Assembly (NCBI RefSeq): GCF_029867415.1
Contig: NC_081185.1
Coordinates: 38,448,766-38,512,765 of the forward strand
Origin: Vicia villosa
Lineage: Eukaryota; Streptophyta; Magnoliopsida; Fabales; Fabaceae
Direction of reading: 5' to 3'
Length of the DNA stretch: 64,000 bases
Each line of letters starts with the position of its first letter. Position 1 is the first letter of the stretch. The notes below the pieces were generated by a model that saw only the letters and a list, made by a program, of their open reading frames with translations, was not told the origin of the DNA and did no database searches. Shown here in pieces: positions 46,001 through 53,452 of this stretch. Made by a program: the position numbers and the translations under genes.

Positions 46001-46166
46001 CAATTATCTTGCCCTTCTGATCTCCTCCAAACTTGACTTCTCCTCCAGACTTAAGCACCAGGTCTTGGAACATAGACCTTCTTCCTGTCATGTGTCGTGA
46101 GCATCCAGAGTCCAGGTACCAGTACATGTTGTGCTTTGTCCTTTTTGCAGCCAAGGATATCTGCAA
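43032..46166 (-). CDS. pol: Sire-2 pol: protease, integrase, reverse transcriptase, RNase H
   Basis: 1044 residues, intact. Protease DSG at 19-21. Integrase zinc ligands H148, H153, C182, C185; catalytic D213, D276, E312. Reverse transcriptase has [11 protein letters not shown] (D645) and YVDDI (D732, D733). RNase H has CDADYAGD (D894, D896), STTEAEYVAAAG (E935) and CDNTSA (D970). It ends shortly after [12 protein letters not shown]. All expected catalytic residues are present, so this is the best candidate in the window for an active polymerase. It begins without an ATG in the +1 frame relative to gag and overlaps the gag end by 116 bp. Expression therefore needs a +1 frameshift, internal initiation or splicing. 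Confidence 0.94.
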   Translation of the reverse strand: MQISLAAKRTKHNMYWYLDSGCSRHMTGRRSMFQDLVLKSGGEVKFGGDQKGKIIGSGTIKSGNSPSISNVLLVEGLTHNLLSISQLSDNGYDIIFNQKSCKAVNQKDGSILFTGKRKNNIYKTDLQDLMSQKVTCLMSVSEEQWVWHRRLGHASLRKISQINKLDLVRGLPNLKFKSDALCEACQKGKFSKPAFKSKNVVSTSRPLELLHIDLFGPVKTASVRGKKYGLVIIDDYSRWTWVKFLKHKDESHSVFFDFCIQIQSEKECKIIKVRSDHGGEFENRSFEEFFKENGIAHDFSCPRTPQQNGVVERKNRTLQEMARTMINITNMAKHFWAEAINTACYIQNRISIRPILNKTPYELWKNKKPNISYFHPFGCVCFILNTKDHLGKFDSKAQKCFLLGYSERSKGYRVYNTETLIVEESINIRFDDKLGSEKPKQFDNFADWDIDISEVVEPRSNASEAELLRSKESEDQVSASLENLSISEEPSVRRSSRLISDHSEDVILGKKDDPIRTRAFLKNNADCQLGLVSLIEPTSVDHALEDPDWIIAMQEELNQFTRNDVWDLVPRPDGFNIIGTKWVFRNKLSEKGEVVRNKARLVAQGYSQQEGIDYTETFAPVARLESIRLLISFATQHNITLYQMDVKSAFLNGYIDEEVYVHQPPGFEDSMSPNHVFKLKKSLYGLKQAPRAWYERLSSFLLDNGFTRGKVDTTLFCKTFKRDILICQIYVDDIIFGTSNATLGKEFAESMQAEFEMSMMGELKYFLGIQINQTSEGTYVHQTKYVKELLKKFNLLDCKEAKTPMHPTCILGKDEVSKKVDQKLYRGMIGSLLYLTASRPDILFSVCLCARFQSDPRESHLTAVKRILRYLKGTTNVGLVYRKSKEYNLVGFCDADYAGDRIERKSTSGSCQFLGSHLISWYSKKQATIALSTTEAEYVAAAGCSTQMLWMKSQLEDYHIYESNIPIFCDNTSAICLSKNPILHSKAKHIEIKHHFIRDYVQKGVISLNFVDTDHQWADIFTKPLAEDRFKFILKNISMGLCPE

Positions 46167-47970
46167 TAGGAATAATCTTATCCTTAGGTACCCACATTTT
46201 CTTGGGTCCTTTCTTGTTAGATTTTCTCAAGTTCTGATTGAACTTGGGTTTAACATTGTAAGCAATAGGAGGAACAACATGATAATTTTTAATGCGAGTT
46301 TCATGATATTTCCTAGGTTGTGTCACATGCTTTTTGGTGTGTGTTATGTGAAAACTTTGAGCATGTGAAGTGTGCCTAATATCATGGGAGTGGCCATACT
46401 TGAACTGATCATACAATGGCTTGTATGTGAATTTCATTTCATCAACAGGTTCAAGTTTGTATGGGGTTTCACCCTCAAAACCAATGCCGACTCTTTTGTT
46501 TCCAGACACAGCATATATCATAGAAGCTAGCTGACTTCTGCCAATACTTCTAGATAAGAACTTCCTGAAACTTAAATCATATTCTTTCAGAATATGGTTT
46601 AGACTAGGAGTGGATTTTTCTGAATCAGAAGGAGATCCAACATTATTGGATAATTTTAAAAGTTTTTCTTTTAATTCAGAATTCTCCAACTCAAGCTTCT
46701 TTGTTTCAAATTCAAATAGCTTTTTCAGCTTTTTGTATTTAAGACTAATCTGAGACTTGAATTCCAGAAGTTCTGTTAGACCGGAAACTAACTCATCTCT
46801 AGTAAGTTCAGAAAATACCTCTTCAGAATCTGATTTTGATGTAGATTCTGATCCGTCATCTTCTGTCGCCATCAGCGCACAGTTAGCCTGCTCATCTTCA
46901 GAGTCTGAATCATCTTCTGACTCATCCCAGGTTGCCATAAGACCTTTCTTCTTATGAAACTTCTTCTTGGGATTTTCCTTCTGAAGTTTTGGACATTCAT
47001 TCTTGAAGTGTCCAGGCTCATTGCATTCATAGCACATGACCTTCTTCTTGTCAAATCTTCTGTCATCAGAATATTCTCCACGTTCAAATTTCTTTGAACT
47101 TCTGACGCCTCTGAACTTCCTTTGCTTGTTCTTCCAGAGTTGATTTAGCCTTCTGGAGATCAAGGACAGTTCATCTTCTTCTTCAGATTCTGATTCTTCA
47201 GGATCTTCTTCTCTAGCCTGAAAAGCGTTAGTGCATTTCTTGATATTGGATTTTAATGCAATAGACTTACCTTTCTTTTGAGGCTCATTTGCGTCCAGCT
47301 CTATTTCATGGCTTCTCAAGGCACTGATAAGCTCTTCCAGAGAAACTTCATTCAGATTCTTTGCAATCTTGAATGCAGTCACCATAGGACCCCATCTTCT
47401 GGGTAAGCTTCTGATGATCTTCTTTACGTGATCAGCCTTGGTGTATCCCTTGTCAAGAACTCTCAATCCAGCAGTAAGAGTTTGAAATCTTGAAAACATC
47501 TTTTCAATGTCTTCATCATCCTCCATCTTGAAGGCTTCATACTTCTGGATTAAAGCGAGAGCTTTAGTCTCCTTGACTTGAGCATTTCCTTCATGAGTCA
47601 TTTTCAAGGACTCATATATGTCATAGGCCGTTTCCCTGTTAGATATCTTCTCATACTCAGCATGAGAGATAGCATTCAGCAAAACAGTTCTGCATTTATG
47701 ATGATTCCTGAAAAGCTTCTTCTGATCATCATTCATTTCTTGCCTTGTCAGCTTTACGCCACTGGCATTTACTGGATGTTTGTAACCATCCATCAGAAGA
47801 TCCCATAGATCACCATCTAGACCAAGAAAGTAACTTTCCAGTTTATCTTTCCAGTATTCAAAGTTTTCACCATCAAATACCGGCGGTCTAGTATAACCAT
47901 TGTTACCGTTGTGTTGCTCAGCAGAGCCAGATGTAGATGCAGGTGTAGACTTTGCAGTTTCATCAGCCAT
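46051..47970 (-). CDS. gag: Sire-2 gag polyprotein
   Basis: 639 residues, intact. Same architecture as Sire-1 gag: copia gag domain, acidic/basic linker, CCHC knuckle (CYECNEPGHFKNECPK) and a coiled-coil. Only a handful of residues differ from Sire-1 before residue 600 (for example V-L-D for V-I-D near 175). The tail ends KVYVPRPGA and overlaps the start of pol in another frame. The ATG at 47970 is the first after the primer site. Confidence 0.94.
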   Translation of the reverse strand: MADETAKSTPASTSGSAEQHNGNNGYTRPPVFDGENFEYWKDKLESYFLGLDGDLWDLLMDGYKHPVNASGVKLTRQEMNDDQKKLFRNHHKCRTVLLNAISHAEYEKISNRETAYDIYESLKMTHEGNAQVKETKALALIQKYEAFKMEDDEDIEKMFSRFQTLTAGLRVLDKGYTKADHVKKIIRSLPRRWGPMVTAFKIAKNLNEVSLEELISALRSHEIELDANEPQKKGKSIALKSNIKKCTNAFQAREEDPEESESEEEDELSLISRRLNQLWKNKQRKFRGVRSSKKFERGEYSDDRRFDKKKVMCYECNEPGHFKNECPKLQKENPKKKFHKKKGLMATWDESEDDSDSEDEQANCALMATEDDGSESTSKSDSEEVFSELTRDELVSGLTELLEFKSQISLKYKKLKKLFEFETKKLELENSELKEKLLKLSNNVGSPSDSEKSTPSLNHILKEYDLSFRKFLSRSIGRSQLASMIYAVSGNKRVGIGFEGETPYKLEPVDEMKFTYKPLYDQFKYGHSHDIRHTSHAQSFHITHTKKHVTQPRKYHETRIKNYHVVPPIAYNVKPKFNQNLRKSNKKGPKKMWVPKDKIIPIADILGCKKDKAQHVLVPGLWMLTTHDRKKVYVPRPGA

Positions 47971-48042
47971 CTTTTACTGAAGCGTTTTTCTCTTCCTGAA
48001 TCTTTTCTAAACACGGTTAAGTGCTTGCACCTTAGAACCGGC

Positions 48043-48054
48043 GCTCTGATGCCA
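48043..48054 (-). other. Sire-2 primer-binding site
   Basis: Minus strand TGGCATCAGAGC, two bases after the 5' LTR end. Same one-base departure from the initiator-Met complement as in Sire-1. Confidence 0.85.
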
Positions 48055-48056
48055 AT

Positions 48057-49266
48057 TGAAGGATAGAAAAACACTTAGAAAGGGGGGGGGGTTTGAATAA
48101 GTGTAGCTTTAAAAACTTGACAGATAAGAATAAATTGCACAGTTATTTTTATCCTGGTTCGTTGTTAACTAAACTACTCCAGTCCACCCCCGCAGAGATG
48201 ATTTACCTCAACTGAGGATTTAATCCACTAATCGCACGGATTACAATGGTTCTCCACTTAGTCAGCAACTAAGTCTTTCAGAGTCTTCTGATCACACACT
48301 GATCACTCCAGGAACAACTGCTTAGATACCCTCTAAGACTTTCTAGAGTATTCTGATCCACACGATCACTCTAGTTACAACCTGCTTAGATAACCTCTAA
48401 GACTTCCTAGAGTATTCTGATCCACACGATCACTCTAGTTCCTTACAACTTAATGTAATCAATTCTAAGAGTATTACAATTGCTTCTTAAAAGCTATAAT
48501 CACAAACTGTGATATTTCTCTTAACGTTTAAGCTTAATCTCACTAAAATATTACAACAGCAATGTAGTGAGCTTTGATGAAGATGAAGATTCTGAGCTTT
48601 GATTAGAACAGAGTTTCAGCAAGTTAATATGAGTTGTTTTTGTTCAGAATCGTTAACCTTGCTTCTCATCAGAACTTCATATTTATAGGCGTTGGAGAAG
48701 ATGACCGTTGAGTGCATTTAATGCTTTGCGTGTTCCGTACAGCATCGCATTTAATGTTATACGCTTTTGTCAACTACCTCGAGCCTTGTTCACGCTGTGT
48801 CTACTGACGTTGCCTATAGTAGCTTTTAACGTTCCTTTTGTCAGTCAGCGTAGCTTGCCACTTGTACTTCCTTCTGATCTGATGTTTGTGAATACAACGT
48901 TTGAATATCATCAGAGTCAAACAGCTTGGTGCAAAGCATCTTCTGATCTTCTGACCTTGAAGTGCTTCTGAGCGTGATACCATCAGAACTTCAGTGCTTC
49001 TGATCTCATGTTCTTCTGATGCTTCCATAGACCCATGTTCTGATTCTGCTTCGACCATCTTCTGATGTCTTGCCAGACCATGTTCTGATGTTGCATGCTG
49101 AACCCTTTGAGACAAAGCTTCTGAGCGCTGAATTATGCATACTCTTTATATATTTCCTGAAAAGGAAATTGCATTGGATTAGAGTACCATATTATCTTAA
49201 GCAAAATTCATATTATTGTTATCATCAAAACTAAGATAATTGATCAGAACAAATCTTGTTCTAACA
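48057..49266 (-). repeat. Sire-2 5' LTR
   Basis: 1210 bp on the minus strand, three bases longer than its partner through a longer poly-G/C run. The TATA box (TATAAATA on the minus strand) is at 48680-48687. Confidence 0.93.
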
Positions 49267-49271
49267 ATTAG

Positions 49272-50247
49272 ATCTTCGAAAATTGACCGTGTCAGTACCG
49301 TTCGTAGTAACTGAATTAGATCTTGGAAGGTTGATCGTGTCCACACCGTTCATGATGATGGAATTAAATCTTTGCAGGTCGATCGTGTCAGCACCATTCG
49401 TAGTAACTGAATTAGATCTTTTGTCGTGTCAGCACCGTTGTAGTAACTGAATTAGACATTGGAAAATTGATCGTGTCCACACCGTTCGTGATGATGGAAT
49501 TAGATCTTGGGAGGTTGACCGTGTCAGTACCGTTCGTAGTAACTGAATTAGATCTTTTGTCGTATCAGCATCGTTCGTAGTAACTGAATTAGACTTGGAG
49601 AGATGATCGTGTCTACACCGTTCGTGATGATAGAATTAGATCTTTAAAGGTCGATCGTGTCAGCACCGTTCTTAGTAACTGAATTAGATCAGAGATATTG
49701 TTCATCTGCTTGTTCCTGTATCTTGAAAAAGGTAAAGTTAGTCTTTATGCAATGTCATGATGCATGTATTATGTGACGAGTTTCTCAAAATAAATGAGAA
49801 ACTCGCATGTTATGTATGAATTTATTATGAGGTAATGTATGCAATGTATGAATATGTTTATGATATATGATGTATGAATATGATTTATGTTGTCTTCATT
49901 GAGAAAATAAATCTCTATATCATTGTGATTTTGATGTTTGATCTTGTCTTGAAGATGCTCAGCTAGGGGTTTATGATTTCTGCTTGGGGATGAGAGCCAT
50001 TTGAATGATTGATCTTGATGTACCCTGACTGGGGATAAGGGAGATGAATAACCCTGTTTGGAGAAGAGAATAGTATCGGGGAACCAGCAGTGTCGAAGAT
50101 GTAAACTCAGTTGAGGAAGTAAGTCTTTGTTGGAACGAGAACATTTGAAGATATCTTCTTAATGATTACTCTGTGGGGACATGTTCCTGTGAAACCGGAT
50201 TTGTGGGAAGACATGGATGTCTTGAACGTTGCCCCCAGTATTATAGT
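49272..50247 (-). repeat. Ogre-A 3' untranslated region, distal part
   Basis: The array with a unit of about 47 bp continues to about 49690 (GATCGTGTCAGCACCGTTCG, TAGTAACTGAATTAGATCTT). After it comes a non-repetitive stretch with repeated ATGTATGAATATG words and a GAGTTTCTCA...TGAGAAACTC inverted repeat (about 49779-49814). There is no ORF. A related sequence follows the Ogre-B array near 63420. Confidence 0.75.
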
Positions 50248-50424
50248 TGTTAGAACAAGATTTGTTCTGATCAATATTCTTAGTTTTGATGATAACAATG
50301 TATATGAATTGTGTATGAGATAATGTGGTACTCTAATACTATGCAATTTCCATTTCAGGAATTATATAAAGAGTATGCACAAAATCAGCGCAAGAAGCAC
50401 TGACTCAGAAGGTTCAGCAGCAAC

Positions 50425-50512
50425 ATCAGAACATGGTCTGGCAAGACATCAGAAGATGGTCAAGCAGAATCAGAACATGGTCTGGCAAGACATCAGAAGA
50501 TGGTCAAGCAGA
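50425..50512 (+). repeat. 44-bp tandem duplication in Sire-3 U3
   Basis: Two identical 44-bp copies beginning ATCAGAACATGG. Sire-1 and Sire-2 have one copy of the corresponding sequence. Confidence 0.88.
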
Positions 50513-50873
50513 ATCAGAACATGGTCTATGGAAGCATCAGAAGGACTTGAGATCAGAAGCAGAAACTGAAGTTCTCATGGTATCACGCTCAGAAGCACTT
50601 CAAGGTCAGAAGACAAGAAGATGCTCTGCACCAAGCTGTTTGACTCTGATGATATTCAAACGTTGTTCACACAAACATCAGATCAGAAGCAAGTACTAGC
50701 TGGCAGGCTAAGCTGGCTGACAAAAGGAACGTTGAAAGCTATTAAAGGCAACGTCAGTAGACACAGTGAAAGCAAGGCTCGAGGTAGTTGACAAAAGAGT
50801 GAAACATTAAATGCAATGCTGTACGAAATACGCAAAGCATTAAATGCTCCCAACGGTCATCTTCTCAAACGCC

Positions 50874-50881
50874 TATAAATA
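50874..50881 (+). promoter_or_regulatory. TATA box of Sire-3 5' LTR
   Basis: TATAAATA in the same context as Sire-1 (CGCC before, GAAGTTCTGATGAGAAG after). Confidence 0.65.
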
Positions 50882-51444
50882 TGAAGTTCTGATGAGAAGC
50901 TAGGTTACGAATTCTGAATACAAGACTTTATACAAAAACGCTGATACGCTGTCAAATTCAAAAGCTCTCAAACTTCAACTTCAACCTCACTACATTGCTG
51001 TTGTAATATATTATTGAGATTAAGCTTAAACTTAAGAGAAAATCACAGTTGTGATAATAGATTTATAAGAAGCATTGTAACTCTTAAAAGAATTTGTTTA
51101 CATTAAGTTGTAAGATCTAGAGTGATCAGGTTGTTGATCAGTATACTCTAGAAAGTCTTAGAGGGTATCTAAGCAGATTGTTCCTAGAGTGATCAGGTTG
51201 TGATCAGTATACTCTAGAAGACTTAGAAGTTGTCTAAGTGGAAAACCATTGTAATCTCGTGTGATTAGTGGATTAAATCCTCAGGTGAGGTAAATCACTC
51301 CAAGGGGGTGGACTGGAGTAGTTTAGTTAACAATGAACCAGGATAAAAATCATTGTGCAAATTGTTTTTATCTTACAAGTTTTAAAGCTACACTTATTCA
51401 AACCCCCCCCCCCCCCCTTTCTAAGTGTTTTTCTATCCTTCAAT

Positions 51445-51456
51445 TGGTATCAGAGC
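51445..51456 (+). other. Sire-3 primer-binding site
   Basis: TGGTATCAGAGC, the perfect complement of the initiator-Met tRNA 3' end. The three younger elements have TGGCATCAGAGC instead. Confidence 0.9.
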
Positions 51457-51526
51457 CTGGTTCTAAGGTGCAAGCACTTAACCGTGTTTAGAAAAGATTC
51501 AGGAAGAGAAAAACACTTAAGTCAAG

Positions 51527-53452
51527 ATGGCTGGTGAAGATCCATCAAACACATCTACATCTGGCTCTGCTGAGTAATACAATGGAAATGGTAACAATGG
51601 TTATACTAGACCACCAGTATTTGATGGTGAAAACTTTGAATACTGGAAAGATAAACTTGAAAGTTACTTCCTTGGTTTAGATGGTGACTTATGGGATCTG
51701 CTGATGGATGGTTACAAACATCCAGTGAAAGCTACTGGCGTAAGGCTTACAAGACAAGAAATGAATGATGATCAAAAGAAGCAATTCAAAAATCATCATA
51801 AGTGTAGGACTGTTTTGCTGAATGCTATCTCTCATGCCGAATATGAGAAGATATCTAACAGGGAAACTGCCTATGACATATATGAGTCATTGAAAATGAC
51901 CCATGAAGGAAATGCCCAAGTCAAGGAGACTAAATCTCTTGCCTTGATCCAGAAATATGAAGCCTTCAAAATGGAGGATGATGAAAACATTGAGAAGATG
52001 TTCTCAAGATTTCAAACGCTAACTGCTGGATTCAGAGTTCTTGACAAGGGATACACAAGGGCTGATCATGTCAAGAAGATCATCAGAAGCTTGCCAAGAA
52101 GATGGGGTCCTATGGTGACTGCTTTCAAGATTGCCAAGAATCTGAATGAAGTATCTCTTGAAGAATTGATCAGTGCTCTGAGGAGTCATGAAATCGAGCT
52201 GGATGCTAATGAACCTCAGAAGAAAGGTAAGTCTATTGCATTAAAATCTAATTATAAAAAATGCACTAACGCTTTTCAGGATGAAGAAGTAGATTCTGAA
52301 GAATCAGAATCAGAAGAAGAAGATGAACTGTCCATGATCTCCAGAAGGGTAAACCATCTCTGGAAGAGCAAGCAAAGGAAGTTCAAAAGCTTCAGAAGTT
52401 CAAAGAAGCCTGAAAAAGGAGAATCTTCTGGAGGCAGAAGATCTGACAAGAAGAAGGTCATCTGCTATGAGTGCAATGAGCCTGGACACTTCAAGAATGA
52501 ATGTCCAAAACTTCAGAAGGAGAATCCCAAGAAGAAGTTTCATAAGAAGAAAGGTCTTATGGCAACATGGGATGATTCTGAATCAGAATCAGAATCAGAC
52601 TCTGAAGGAGAGCAAGCAAATCTTGCACTAATGGCCACAGTGGATGATGGATCAGAATCTACATTAGAATCAGATTCTGAAGAGGTATTTTCTGAACTAT
52701 CTAGAGAAGATTTAGTTTCCAGCTTAACTGAACTTCTGGAACTCAAGGCTCATCTTAGTATCAAATACAAAAAGCTGAAAAAGCAATTTGAATTTGAAAC
52801 TAAGAAGCTGGAAGTGGAAAATTCTGAAATGAAGGAAAAAGTTTTAAAATTATCCAAAGATATTGGATCTCCTTCTGAATCAGAAAAATCCATTCCTAGT
52901 CTCAATCATATTCTGAAAGAATATGACTCGAGCTTCAGAAAGTTCCTATCTAGAAGTATTGGCAGAAGTCATCTTGCTTCTATGATATATGGTGTTTCTG
53001 GAAACAAAAGGTTTGGTTTTGGCTATGAGGGTGATACCTCACACAAATTTGAACCTGTTGATGATTTGAAAATCACATACAAGCCATTGTATGATCAGTT
53101 CAAATATGGCCACTCACATGATATTAGGCTCACTTCACATGCCAAAAGCTTTAACACTACACACACCAAAAAGCAAGTGACACAACCTAAAAAATATCAT
53201 GCTGTCAAACCTAAAGAATATCATGTTGTTCCTCCTGTTACTTATCATGCTAAACCCAAGTTGAATTAGAACTTGAGGAAAACTAACAAGAAAGGACCCA
53301 AGAAATTGTGGATACCTAAGGAGAAGATAATTTCTGTTGCAGATATCCTTAATAGCAAAGAAGACAAAGCACAAGATGTCATGGTACCTGGACTCTGGGT
53401 GCTCGCGACACATGACGAGAAGAAGGTTTATGTTCCAAGACCTGGTGCTTAA
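51527..53452 (+). pseudogene. gag: Sire-3 gag with two premature stops
   Basis: The frame equals 642 codons from ATG at 51527 to TAA at 53450. It is interrupted by TAA at 51575 (CAA in Sire-1) and TAG at 53267 (CAG in Sire-1 and Sire-2). The middle is open and keeps the gag domain, the CCHC knuckle (CYECNEPGHFKNECPK) and the Ser/Glu-rich linker. Both stops are C-to-T changes. The last part again overlaps pol in the +1 frame. Confidence 0.88.

Larger units (their letters stand above)
39596..49266 (-). mobile_element. Sire-2: Sirevirus with intact gag and pol, degenerate ORF3
   Basis: 9671 bp with LTRs at 39596-40802 and 48057-49266, and the target duplication ATTAG (39591-39595, 49267-49271). 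The LTRs differ by a poly-G length (7 versus 10) and about three substitutions by eye. It is the same family as Sire-1, with nearly identical LTRs and gag and the same 70-bp 3' repeat. It carries what Sire-1 lacks (complete pol) and lacks what Sire-1 has (ORF3). Confidence 0.94.
50248..51442 (+). repeat. Sire-3 5' LTR
   Basis: 1195 bp, TGTTAGAAC...CTTCA. It differs from the Sire-1 LTR at many positions but keeps the TATA box (50874-50881), the stem-loops (51118-51239) and a long poly-C run near the end. A 44-bp tandem duplication lies at 50425-50512. Confidence 0.9.

Noticed and set aside
39361..49690. CRISPR-like array of a unit of about 47 bp
   Set aside because: The units are directly adjacent diverged tandem copies with no unique spacers and lie in a plant retrotransposon.
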